Of a DNA stretch of 64,000 nucleotides, positions 1-12,672 are shown piece by piece. The notes under the pieces were generated by a model. That model was not told the origin of the DNA. It saw only the letters and a program-made list of their open reading frames with translations, and did not search any database. Positions within the stretch are counted from its first letter, which is position 1, and every line of letters begins with the position of its first letter. The translations under genes and the position numbers were made by a program. The DNA lies in assembly GCA_037783415.1 (NCBI GenBank), contig JAZGTN010000179.1, positions 164,001-228,000 of the forward strand, in the 5' to 3' direction. The DNA is from Leptasterias polaris (taxonomy: Eukaryota; Echinodermata; Asteroidea; Forcipulatida; Asteriidae).

Positions 1-3000
1 GGTCTAGCATTTTTCGGAATCAAAAAACCTATGCCGCTATTTATTTTGTTTGGTTATTGAAGGCCATAAAATCTATAAAGACCAACCCTTCGATGAATTC
101 GAGCGGTATCATCTCTGGGGGAAAGCTTTAGCTTCAACAATGTCAATATTGGGCTCTTCAGTTGGGCGGTTTTAGGCGCCCATCAGTGACAATACCGGTA
201 CACCATACGAACTTATGCCCTTGAAGAACATGCGAAATAAGGTATTTTGAACGACTGCATACACTGAGTAAATTGTGCCAACTATTTTTGTGTACATCTT
301 GACAGATCCTTTTCACTTAAAACATGTTCGGTGAACCATACTGAGTAACTTCTAAAACGAACGGAACGTGTGTTGCTGATTGCAAATTGTCACACTTTAC
401 TACAAAACGTGAGAGCAGTTTCCTTCATAGTCATAGGGCTACGTACCAATCGATTGATTTATTTAAAGGAAAAACGATTGCTAAGAAGAGAAAATAATAT
501 GTCTAAAAAGAAATATAAAAAAAATCAAAATGAAAACCGGCTTGATGACGTGAAATAGTTTCCTTTCATTCCCGTGAATCATTTCTTATTGGTTTCCGGT
601 GAAGTGCATTGTTGGCGATACAACACGTGCGTTTCACTACCGCACGTGTGTATTTAAGCTTACCCTGTACATCTCATAAAGGTGAATCACGCGTTGTAAA
701 ATGTTTTCAATTTTTGGAGTTTGACATTGAAGTATCCTATCACTGCACGATGTTGAAATTTGTTTGAGTGGGATCTTGAAAGTGACTAGACCTATAATTT
801 TAACTGGAGCAGCGGGCGTAGCCTTGTCCTTGTTTTAAAGTGAAATTTTAATTTTCTGTCGAAACGCACGAGAACACAGGACCACCTTGCGCATACCTAT
901 CATTTATAACTTTATATAAGACGACACGACGTAGGGAGCGTCACCCTTTTTTCAACAATATTTTTAGAAACTTGGCAAAAATAAGCCACAAAATCACAAC
1001 ATTTCTGTTTTTCTGTATAAGTGAAACACTCCGGAAGTAACTATTTTCTCTACGATGATTGCTACTGACACATCCCCTGTATCAGAACATGAAACGCGGT
1101 ACTTTGAGTAGTCTTGGTTCCAATACGTTCTATAGTTGAGCTGCCACAAATACAAGTCATGTAGTCACGAAAACTTAACCACCATCAGACTACAAGTAAC
1201 ACAACTGCAGCCTCTTGGAACCGAGACTATACTTTGAGAAGAGATCACTGGCAAACTTTCACTTGTTGATTATTCACTCCAGGATATAGTTTTGTAAACC
1301 TTTTTGTTACATGGTGTAGCCGGGTTTACAACCCATTAAAGAGTCATCATTCTGACCCCATCGTGTTTATTAGAAAGATAAGAAGCACTCCTGTTGTTTA
1401 CCTTTGATGGGAGCCTTGGGAGGGAAACAACAATTTGGGGACTGGGGTGGCAACAAAATGATTAGTCTCAAAATTATAACTGCTTGCGGCACTTGTCATC
1501 GGTATTCAAAAGTCAGTACTGATGGCTTCATATTGTCATCAACGTTACATTATCTTTGTAAAGGAAACACAAAAGCTGGCTTTTTCTGAAAATCAACGAT
1601 TACAACATCTGAAATTTGGCACCATGTCGTAAATCATAAATCGACAACTTTCGATAAACGGTTATTATTTTGTGACCCGTGTGTACGGGTCAAAACAAGT
1701 GATTTTAACCTGGCGTAAAATAATACATTTTGGTTGAAGATAATCACATTTCTGTCAACTTTTAAACTATCATTATCAGAACTACAGCTGTAAGTCTACC
1801 AGCCAGAACACGTCAATATACTGTGATGTTCGTCTTCTATCAAATTCGTTTATCCGAAGATGACCTTTTGTTCATCTTTTTACAGAACAACCCAACCTCC
1901 ATGGTCGTTGAGCAAGAAAATTCCCAACACAATAAATACATTCAAACACTCGAAACCCAACACGCAACAAAAGCTTTTGGTTTCTGCATGATGCGTGCAC
2001 ATAAAGACAGCGATTTGACACTGCAGGACTCTTCCAAGTCTCCAACACCGGGCGAGTGTTTGAGTGAATTTCGAGTTAGCCAATGCAGATTTACTTTGTC
2101 ATTAAAGGTTTTTTTGCTTTTTTAATAATACTTTTGATTTGTGAGCCTACACTCGGGTCAAGGAGTATAGGAAGTTACACGGTCCCGTTTGGTCACCCTT
2201 TGACCCTTGGTCACCCTTTGACTTACTCATAGAGCCTATTTCCCACATTTGTCTTGCGATACAGTTGAACTTGTTTCTCAAAGTGACACCCAACTGCATA
2301 CAAACAGAAACCATCTGGTCAGCGCGGTCACTTACCACTTTGTCCCCCAGGGGTGGATACACTTAAAATTAGGTAGCCTTCATCTGCCTGTTAGCGTCGA
2401 AAAAGTGCAGGCTTGTGTTTGCATTTTTAGACTTTTTAAGTATCGCTCCAAATCACACAATGGGCTCCTTGGTGCGCAATCCCTTATAAACAACTGTTCT
2501 ATTTTATGTATTACAACAAATTTAAGAGCCACTAGATTACGGTTTATTTCCAAGGGGAAGAATAAGGGTGGATTATTGTGTGGCGATACATTGTGGGTGG
2601 GAGCTGGACTTTTTATAATCACTCTTAGAAGGGAAACATTTACACATATTTACCTAAAAGGAAAGTCATTTTTATACCAGACCGCCCACGAAGTAAACCT
2701 CTTTAACCTGATGGGTAGAAGCGAGCTTAAAACAACCACAAACAACACACGTGAACTCTAAAATAATGGTCAGGAGAGCAACGCATGTAGCAAATCAACT
2801 TGTCGTGTGAGTTGGGAAAGGTGTACGAGGGTCCCAGACACAATACTATACATGTAAAGTCATTATTGATAGGGTCTCGAGAGGCAGTTAAAGTACAAGT
2901 GAGCACGTACAATGCGAACAACCTGTCTACTGGGGTAGATGACCTGGCTGGCAGGTAATTGGCTAGAAGTTGTGTCAGTTGCTTGGCAGGTCAAGTGGAA

Positions 3001-6000
3001 CCAATAGGCACGCTTGACGGGGAAGTCAATTGGGAGAACGGCCGCTGGTGAGGTGCTGCAAACGGTCTTCGTGCTACATTCTTCAACAAGTCACTCATTG
3101 TTCGATCGTTTCTTGACGATTGTGTAGTGTCATCTCAATTGGATTGGCTGGGAGTGACACTTCTTTTCATAGTTCCTGTACAACATCGACTTGAGCTATC
3201 ATCAGTCATCTTTCAAGAAACGCGACGGCTGTTCAGTTTTGGTTGTTGTGGAATGTTCGAAAGGGATAATTGACAATTCGTGTTTGCAAGGTTATACTGT
3301 CCCACAAACTGTCCTGGCTAATCAGAAAGGGGTTTTTAACCATGAAACAGAGGTAAACTATCCAAGACCGAGAGTGTTTTGTTTGTAATTTAAGTTCTGG
3401 TAAATAAATCATCTTTGGTCACTGAAATGAAATGTTGAATTACTTATTATAATTTAAATCTACAAAGATGACCTCATCGCCGAAAGGGTCAACAGTTTTC
3501 TTCTTGTATACAATTTCCTTCTTTATTTATCCTGGTTTACGATGAGTATACAACTTAAAAGTTGTGAGTTGTTCCAATCTCCAAACTCGACAACTAAATT
3601 GTAAAGGCGATCATCTGGTCGAAAACGACACATCGTGGTCAAGACAGCCAAAGTGTTACGGGGTCAGTATTTGCACTTTCACTTGGTCCGGTTCTGCGTG
3701 GTTAAAGATTTAATTACCACTGGTTAGTTAAATAAAATTTCGAAAATAATTTTAATCATGTTTCGAAGATGTTGACTTGGCGATGGCCTTTTGGATCCGT
3801 TCCAGACTTGCTTGTCTGGAATACGTTATACTTCAGTGCAGGTCAAGGAACTTGTCTCAATGTTCATAGCTATTGATTCATCAGTTATTATTCCACTGCA
3901 ACTATTGCCCTGCCGATTGGGATCCATACATGTACTTGTTCTGCTTACAACCCCCGTTTGTACAATTACTCTGTCCTTAGTGTTTTCTACGATTGCCGTA
4001 AATTCTGCCCTTTTTACGTACAAATGTAAACCAAAACAAACCCTTTAAGCTATACGGGTACACAGGTGCATCAGATCCGAGGAACCAGTTAGCGTTCACT
4101 GTTTCATCTCGGAGTCCCTCTGTGCACGCCACTGGGCCCCGATCAGACTTGGTGCCCTAAAGCATTCCGGTTTGAATCAAGATCACTTTCCTCTCGCCGC
4201 TGCAGACCGATACCCGGGGGGTTTCCCCTCTTTCGTCAGGAGAATCACCCCTCGCCAAGCCTTTTCCTCTCGTTAAGGTGTCTAAAGACAAATCTAGGGA
4301 GCATCTTAGGTGTTCCGTGGAGGAAACGGAATGAGTAACTGTCTCTCCTGACCCTGGGAGCCGCGGACAAAGACAGAAAATACGGCGCTGTTCCCTGATC
4401 TGTAGTAATTCTTGAACTCTCTTATCTAACTGCCGGCAACGATTCGGAAATTGGTGCCGAGGGAATTTGATGATTCCCCCAAAGGGACTGAATGTGTAAC
4501 ATCCATCTGAAAATAAACCCGTTGCTGAAATGTTCCCACGGAAACGCCCATCATTTTAATTTACCGAAAACGGTCACAATTTATACGCTAAATGTCTTTC
4601 TTTCCCGGTTTCAGCTATGCGGATACCCAAGGGACCCAAGATAAATACCTGCCGTATAAAGAAATGTCTTTTGAGTACTATGACCAATACAGCATGCTCT
4701 ATGCATGACCTTAACGTTGTACTTGTGTATTTAAGAGTAATGTGTGTATATTTAGATTATTTTCAACGTTTTTCCTTTCTATATTTTTCCTTTTTTTAAA
4801 GCAGGAAGAAAATATTTTTGGCTCCAGTCACCCCTCCATCAACAAGGTAATTTTCATTCACAAAATCTCTCTAAATAATTCAAACATCGACGGAAACACC
4901 CGGAGCTGAACATGACTTAGAAATACATAGTTCAAGTCAATGACAGTATCGAACACAATGGGCATGCAAGAGACGGACATGTTCATGTCCTGTCCAGACG
5001 TTAAATCTAAGTCTACATGTTACGGATTTTTGTATTTTATAGGGCCGCAAAATCTCACGACAATTACTGAGTCCAAACCGAATAACACGGCGAAATGCAA
5101 CTCTGTGGCCAGTTCCTGCTGAATCAAACAGGTCAGGATTTGTTATAAAAATGTTAATGCAACAGATTCCATCTTGACAAACACAACCTTACGTCTGAAC
5201 TAATTTGGTAACATAATTTGATTAGTCACGAGAGACCTTTAACCCGATACCACAATGTGTAATGCTTACGATTTGTGTGTGGGTGTTTAGTCTGTTCAGG
5301 AGTTTTATAAATGCTCGATTATGTAATTAGTTATCCCTTTTCTGTTATATCTTTGATCTATCGTGGACAATTTCTGGCTGTTTCCTAAACTTTTCATGAC
5401 TTGGTACCAATCGGAAAAACTATCGATTGTGGGTTATTTTTTTCAATACTATCTTGAACCAGTCATAATCGGTACACACATGTTATTATGGTTAAATAAC
5501 TGATCAACAACATTAATCACTCCTGTGCAAAAGTGTGTCCTTACCTATTGCATTGGGGACCAAGCTATCTAGTACACCAGACTCTAACTTTCGTGCTGGC
5601 ACTTGTGTCCTTGAGCAAGACAACTGCTTTTGTCCTTCGGATGGGATGTTTTCATCGGTCGCGTGTGTAGTGTATAAATGCACGTAAATAGCCCAGAACA
5701 TTCAGCTCAGAAAAGGGTTGGCTGGTGTTTCTGTCATGGTCTGGCAACAATACGCGTCGCCTCACTTTTTGTCCCTTTAAATGTGTTGTGTAATGGTTGA
5801 TTCAACTCGTAAAGTAAATCTTAACAATATCAACCCAAATTGATAAATCGGCGCCAGGAGTGTCCTTTATAACATACATGGCGTATAATAAATGTACTCT
5901 TTTTCCGTTACGATTATTATGGTATTGGGAACTGCACACACTCAGTGATACAAACGAACACTGTATGTTGACGACTCTACCAGCACATATAATGTGTGAA

Positions 6001-6264
6001 AAATATGTATCGACATGAAATGTCATTCCATGAATGCCTTAAGACGGCTACCTAATGCCTTGGGGATTTGAATTCACTTCTTGTAGTTACGTCAAATAAT
6101 AATGTGATTCATGCAGAAGGTTCCTTTTCCATCAGTTACAACCAGGGACCGAATTCCCTGGCATTTAAAGGGCGTGTATACACTGAAGCAGTTTGTGAGC
6201 ATTGTCTGGTACAAATCTTCAGATAAAACATAGTGATAAAGCACTCATTTCAATAAGTTATTAT
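1..6264. other. No recognisable feature
   Basis: AT-rich sequence with scattered short open frames. The longest is 170 codons at 2249-2761, with no domain or motif I recognise. Minor direct repeats occur, such as GGTCACCCTTTGA twice at 2193-2223. I see no splice-supported exon, RNA gene or intact transposon. Confidence 0.5.
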
Positions 6265-6500
6265 TGGACTTACTATTGGGTCAGAATTGACCTAGTGGAG
6301 AATTTCAGGTCAACGTGGCTCGTTTGATGGCCGGGAGGTCAACATAACCCGTAAGCTGCAGTCCAAAAACATATTACTGACCTAGAGCCTGGTCTGTAAC
6401 GACCAGGTAAAAGGGTAACTCTGACCTGGGAATGAGTATTCTGACCCAGGAATGAGTATGGCCGATTTTGGGCTTCTTCTCTGGGTCAAATTCTTACCGG
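6265..6500. repeat. Degenerate GGTCA-rich stretch, possibly the same MITE family
   Basis: The region contains many GGTCA/TGACC words: TTGGGTCAGAATTGACC, AGGTCAACGTGG, TTCTGACCCAGGAATGAGTA and CTGGGTCAAATTC. CTGACC-GGAATGAGTA occurs twice in tandem (about 6420-6458). It is more degraded than the other copies and may be unrelated. Confidence 0.3.
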
Positions 6501-8689
6501 GACTTTTTAGGCTAGAGTTTCATCACGGGGCAGCCGTGTTGACTTTCTTCCATTGGATCAATGTAACCATACTCAGCTGAGGCTAGAAGGAAAAGAGGTC
6601 TAAGAATTGACGTCATCACGCCGCCATTTTAGACGTAAAATGATGATGAAACAATAGAAAATGCTCAGCGCACAAGATGAGCCAATTGGGCTTCATTGTT
6701 TCACCTCTAGCCGAGTGCACCCTACTCAAATGACGTGATGCACATAAGGTCTATATTAGTGTTATCAATATAATTGCATTCAGGTTTCTTGTTGATGTTT
6801 ATGATAACTGTAGAGGAACACTTTCTCACCAGCACAACTTTGAGTGTTCTGAATTGGATCCCAAACTGGGGTGGCCATTTTGAAGACCACACCGAACAAG
6901 CAAATGAGTATAAACTATAAACCCATTTTAGACGGCACGACATTTACATTCTTAATTTCCCCTTTTAAGGTCGTTATGTGTACGTTCTATCTTCGAATCT
7001 TACGAAGTCTGGATTACCAGACGGTTTACCTGAGCCCTTAGGCTTTCTACTTCATCTTTAATTCCGCCCACCCAGCTCTCTGATTCAGCACCGACGAAGT
7101 ATGTCTTTAAATCATCAAGTTTTCAAAGTTTGAAAAAAGGGCGTTGCGATTTCCTCCACATCCCGCCCCAATTAGAATCTGGGCCACCTTAAAGCAGTGG
7201 ATACTTTTGTTTAAAACAACACCAGATGGTTGAACAGATTTACTGCACTAACATGCTATATCTTTGAGGCAGAGCAAAGGCCTGGATTGTATATAATATT
7301 GTTTATGGCTCTTTATACAGTTAATGATACAGTGTCTCAAAAAGACAAACAATACAAAAATACATAAAGTTGTAGGAGCTCGATTTTTCCGACGACACCT
7401 TCCCTTTAAAGGTAGTGAAAACTATTTGCGTTAATTCTGCCCTACTGGGTTAAACTTTTGAAAAAAAAACAGTGAATTTATACGTCAGAAATCAAGTTCA
7501 ATTTTTAGTGTCATAGTTTTACCCCTTTTTATCTTTTTATCCCCAGGCGTGTTTGTGCACCTTTGCTTCTTCCAAGTAACTAATTTATATTAAGCATGCA
7601 TTTGGTGGTTACAACTAATTTGAATTAAACGTTTGCCTCTGAATTTGCTAGTCTTGGTTTAATGTATGAATTGGCCAGTGTCATGTGATATTGTATGTAT
7701 CGGTACATATTTAACTTAAGACAATATTCAGAATGTTATGGAAATACTTCCTGGAGTCAAATATGTTTAAATTGCTTTTATTCCCACGGGTTGTATCCTT
7801 GCCGGAATACTTAATACGCAAGGTTACTGTCATTGCTTAACGGTCCCTCCGGGGAACAAAGATCAGTGTAAAGTGGGTCACCATTAAATAATATAATATG
7901 TAGGGAAAGTTCAGCATGGTAACGCAAGTTAAGTTATTGACACTGATGGTAATAAAACTCCTCTGAAATGCCTCCACTCTTTAATTGATTATGAGTCTAT
8001 TTTTCACTTGAGCGTACTTTCAGCAGGAAACTCACATTGAAAGGGGTCAGATTAAATTCCGCTCTGGTTGGATTCTAAATATCCACGAGTAGGAAATACA
8101 GTACATTACAGGACCATGGCGTTTAGTGAAACAAACCGGGTTTGTTATGTTTTTTAATGTAGTTCAATATACATGGCCGCATGCGTCTTCAAATAGAAAC
8201 ACGTTTAGTATATTACATTGCAACCAGAAGTTCAAGAAGCATTTCAATTTCTGTTGAAAGAAATAATTAATTTAATTCGGTACATTATAATACCTTTTGA
8301 CATAGTGTTTATCATAACAAAGGAACTGCTTGTCCGGTGCTGGTTTAATGGGCCTTTACCAGGGCGCCTTTGTCTTTTTGTCATATTTTGTGTTTAAACG
8401 CTGACAAAACTCACAGGGTCAGAGTAAATTTTCCATCGACCTCACAGGTGCAATTTCATGGGAAGAAAACACAATGGCTAGTGGACCTAAATGTATCAAA
8501 ATACCTATATACTTAGTTATATTTATTTTCAAATCCAAGCAAGAATGGAAACACAAAACTGGAGGGGGTTCATAACAAAACAAAAACGGTCGAGCAAGTT
8601 GTTTGTACACTGGGTACATCAAAATATGGGAAGGACCCAAGACACAACCAAAACAATTACGATATAAAAAATGCAATAATAGTCTAAAT
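6501..8689. other. No recognisable feature
   Basis: Non-repetitive, AT-rich sequence without credible coding frames or repeat ends that I can identify. Confidence 0.5.
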
Positions 8690-9190
8690 GTAGCACTCGA
8701 CCCTGCATCTGAATGTAACCATGATCGAAATGTAGCCTCAAGCTGTATCTGAATAAAACCCTGGTCAAAATGTGGCCTCAACCCTGCATCTGAATGTATT
8801 GACCCTGACCTCATTGTAGCCTCAACCTGTCTGAATGTAACCCTCATCGAAATGTAGCCTCAAGCTGTATCTGAATGTAACCCTGGTCTAAATGTATAGC
8901 CTCAATCCTGTATATAAAATGATACCCTGGTCTTAAATGTTGCATGAACCCTGTGTTTAACTTAACCCTGGCCTAAATGTAGCCTCAACTTGTATCTGAA
9001 TGTTACCCTGGCCTAAATGTCGCCTCAACCTGTATCTGAATGTAACCGTGACCTAAATGTAGCCCTGTAACACTGTGTCTAAAACGTAGCCCAGGCTAAC
9101 ATGTAAACTCCAAAATTGTACATAATTCAGCCCGAACCTGAACATAGCCTCGATTCACTGAGCCTAAATGTAGCCCAACACTTGCAATGT
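8690..9190. repeat. ~40-bp minisatellite (CCTGTATCTGAATGTAACCCTGG unit)
   Basis: The consensus unit is approximately CCTCAACCTGTATCTGAATG then TAACCCTGGTCTAAATGTAG. It recurs about a dozen times with substitutions and small indels, becoming most divergent toward 9190. An open frame on the minus strand at 8847-8419 runs partly through it and is not a gene. Confidence 0.85.
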
Positions 9191-10155
9191 ATCCCAGGCT
9201 ATACTTTGAAGTACAGGGTTGGGGTTACATTTAGGTGCCACAAACAAGACAAAATTTGTCAACTTGATATGGTGTCAATGTTACGTGTGCACACAGCCTA
9301 TGAGCCAATAATTCAATTGAGCAATTGCTCAGTGGTACTAAGGTCGAGACAGGAAGGTTCTTCACATACATGCTATCAAAGTAGTACGTTGCCTTCGTTG
9401 ATATCAATCATCAAATCGAAGGTGCTAAATCAATAGTCATAACCTATGGGAAGATGATGTTCAGCAGTTGCAAAGGGTAACTTTTTCGTCGAACCCCCGT
9501 GCGCTTCACGCACTCCCGGTTCCGACGAGTGACAGTTGTGGACTCGGATTGCTTTCATCACTATAGAGCATCGTCCTTCGAAAAATATAGCGACGGCTAA
9601 AGTTGATTCATCGCGCCAAGTGACCCGTCGATAGCTGCCAAATACCCGTGTAAAACAATGTACGGTGAGACGGTTAGTCATCGGGGGGTAACCAGTGAAT
9701 CCTGTATATACGGCATATATGAACAGAGAGTGTTGCCGAACCGTGTTCCTACTATCCCATTAATATTAAACCAAAATGCTATTGATAAGTGTAAAAAACG
9801 ACAACACCACCCCCCCCCCCCCCCCACCCACACTCATAAACCTCTTTAACCAATTACTAATCGTCAAATCCTTATTGATGCCTCTTTCTCCAGTAGTTGC
9901 CATGGTAGCAATAGACTATAATCTTATTATTTCTTATCTAGTCATGTTTTTGAAGCGATTTGAAGGGGAAAGTAACACCGGGAAAACAAATTGTGGCATG
10001 CATTCTTAATATTTTATCTAGAATGATAAATATCTAGCCATTGTTAACAAAGATATATCCTCCGTTAACATCCAAGGCGTCTCTGTTGGAACACCACCAT
10101 TAACACGTAAGATTTTTGTGTTTCCACAATACCATTGTTGTGCCCCCAACGAAAA

Positions 10156-10235
10156 AGACCAACTACACCAACAACAACAACCACAACCACAACCACAACA
10201 ACGACGACGACGACAACATCAACAACATCAATTTG
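10156..10235. repeat. AAC/ACG trinucleotide-rich stretch
   Basis: Tandem trinucleotides AAC, CAACCA and ACG run together: CAACAACAACAACCACAACC and then ACGACGACGACGACAACATC. It is a compound microsatellite about 350 bases before the hexamer satellite. The open frames here (Asn/His/Asp on plus, poly-Val on minus) are repeat translations. Confidence 0.85.
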
Positions 10236-10585
10236 ACAATGGAGGGTGCATATCAATATAGGGATAGGGGTACTCAACTCTGCGAAGGAAGACTACTGAA
10301 CATTATATCATCTATCTTTGTCTTGATTCATGTAAGCCACAGCATACATGAATGTAGAGTGATATAAAAGGTACCAGACTAATTTCCTTTCGCGTTTCGA
10401 TTGTGAACAGCTGGAGAACGCTGTTTGTTTTTATAATGCAAAGACCTCCATCAGAGAAATAAAATATGTAAGGTATTTAGTGCTAATTAGATTCCTAATT
10501 TTCCTCTTGGTTTTTCTCTTGTGTATCTAAAAAGAGTGCTTGCCCGTCGAAAAATGTGAAGCGAACTGCCTTGTGCATTGTAGTG

Positions 10586-11405
10586 TCTGATGTTGTTGAT
10601 GTTGATGTTGATGCTGAGGCTGATGTTGATGTTGATATCGATGCTGATAGTGATGCTGATGTTGATGTTGATGTCGATGCTGATAGTGATGCTGATGTCG
10701 ATGTCGATGCTGATGATGTTGATGCTGATGGTGATGGTGATGGTCGATGTCGATGTCGATGTCGATGTCGATGTCGATGTCGATGTCGATAGTGATGTCG
10801 ATAGTGATGTCGATAGTGATGTCGATAGTGATGTCGATAGTGATGTCGATAGTGATGTCGATAGTGATGTCGATAGTGATGTCGATAGTGATGTCGATAG
10901 TCGATGTCGATAGTCGATGTCGATAGTGATGTCGATAGTGATGTCGATGTCGATAGTGATGTCGATAGTGATGTCGATAGTGATGTCGATAGTGATGTCG
11001 ATAGTGATGTCGATAGTGATGTCGATAGTGATGCTGATAGTGATGCTGATAGTGATGCTGATAGTGATGCTGATAGTGATGCTGATAGTGATGCTGATAG
11101 TGATGCTGATAGTGATGCTGATAGTGATGCTGATAGTGATGTTGATAGTGATGTTGATGTTGAAGTCGATGCTGATAGTGATGTTGATGTTGATGTTGAA
11201 GTCGATGTTGAAGTCGATGTTTATGTTGATGTTGATGTTGATATCGAAGCTGATAGTGATAGTGATGTTGATGATGATGTTGAAGTCGATGCTGATAGTG
11301 ATGCTGTTGTTGATGATGATGATGATGATGTTGATGTCGATGTTTATGTTGATGTTGATATCGAAGCTGATAGTGATGTTGATGTTGATGTTGATGTTGA
11401 TGTTG
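10586..11405. repeat. GATGTC/GATGCT/GATAGT hexamer satellite array
   Basis: About 820 bases are built from 6-bp units of the form GATRNN, arranged in blocks. Mixed GATGTT/GATGCT units come first. Pure GATGTC follows (~10744-10790). Next is a 12-bp unit GATAGTGATGTC (~10791-11033), then GATAGTGATGCT (~11034-11140). A mixed GATGTT, GAAGTC and GATGAT tail completes it. Because the unit length is a multiple of three, frames stay open on both strands (Asp/Val/Ser on plus; His/Tyr/Arg or Thr/Ile/Asp on minus). These are not evidence of a gene. Confidence 0.95.
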
Positions 11406-12554
11406 GCAGAGTACATCAAAGGCAGCAATATAGTAACAAGAAAATGAACTAACTTTCAAATCCTTTCATTAATTAAAATAATCTATTGTGCTTCAGACAG
11501 TGTGTGTCATGGTTATACGAAGAAATGATGGTGAGTTAAATTTCAGAAGTTTGTTGAAACGGTGTGCTCCGCAGATAGTTAAGAGGAGGCAACAACTTGG
11601 GCACAGTCAGGCCTGGTCCACGCAGCCGAATCTTAATGTGTGATCAGTACAATTTCGACTCGTGCCCTCATGCTAAACAACAGCTGAAACCTGTCCCAAT
11701 TTCGTCTCCGCAGATCACGGGCCTAGTTAATTTGTATCAACAATGGATTTAATTTCATTTTATAGGTTTCGTTATTGAGGTTTGGCGTTGAGTTCAGTTA
11801 AAGTTCCTAAGTCAGCCTTATCACATTTAACGGCTTGACCGAGCAAAATAAGTACATACATTTTCATCTTATAACTTTGCAAGGTTAAATGCCCGGAAGG
11901 TCTTCCAGTATTTCTTTTATAAAAGAGAAAATACAATTGAAATTTAATATTCAATCTGGCTGTCAACCAATGCAGTAGAAACTTCTTGCAAAAAGCCATT
12001 ATTGATAACCCATACACAGAAATACCGGTAAGTTTTGTTGGTCCACCACTATTATGTCGATTAATAGTATATTCATGAAAACAGCATGGCTATAAAAAAT
12101 TATACACGAATACATTTGCCGAAATAGAATTTGAATGTTTTTCATGTGACAGCTCACTTTCAAAAACTTGAAACAAGTACCGATAAATTCCTGGAATAGA
12201 TAAGTTATACTTTCCCCATCCATGTAGTTCTCATTTTGAATGACTAAATCGAATTAAACTTTGTACATAAACGTGCACAATACGCCAGACAAAACGGTGG
12301 TATATATCGGAGAAAAAACCTTGAACACGTGATCCCTTCATTTGATGATAATTTCACTTATTGAAAGATGGACACGAATGTACCCTTCTAAAAACCAACG
12401 TCATAAAAATACCCCAGAAAAAAAATATATAATAAACATAGTTCAAATATACTACCTATGCCTTTGGGGTTTTGTTCCGCAGGACACGGGAAGTACTTAG
12501 TATACATTGCTTACCACACATCGATGAGGTTAAAACAAAAATACACTCTAAAAA

Positions 12555-12672
12555 TGTCCGGTTTAGAATGGACCCGGACCTGACCAATTTCTATGTCAGG
12601 TTGATCCGGATTCCGTGTCAAAGTGACTCGGAATTGGATCAAACGTAGAATCCGAGGTAAAAATCGTTTTCC
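12555..12672. repeat. GGGTCA-family MITE copy
   Basis: It starts CTCTAAAAATGTCCGGTTTAGAATGGACCCGGACCTGACC and continues with GATCCGGATTCCGTGTCAAAGTGACTCGGAATTGGATCAAACG and CCGAGGTAAAAATC. This parallels 29839-29985. The right terminal repeat is worn. Confidence 0.5.

Noticed and set aside
2249..2761. 170-codon open frame, the longest outside repeats
   Set aside because: No recognisable domain or conserved motif and no splice context; a frame of this length is possible by chance in 64 kb.
8419..8847. 142-codon minus-strand frame
   Set aside because: Its first part is the translated ~40-bp minisatellite, and the rest shows no domain.
10487..11459. Very long overlapping open frames on both strands (up to 313 codons)
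   Set aside because: They are translations of the hexamer array, whose unit is a multiple of three and lacks stops in most frames. No non-repeat domain is attached.
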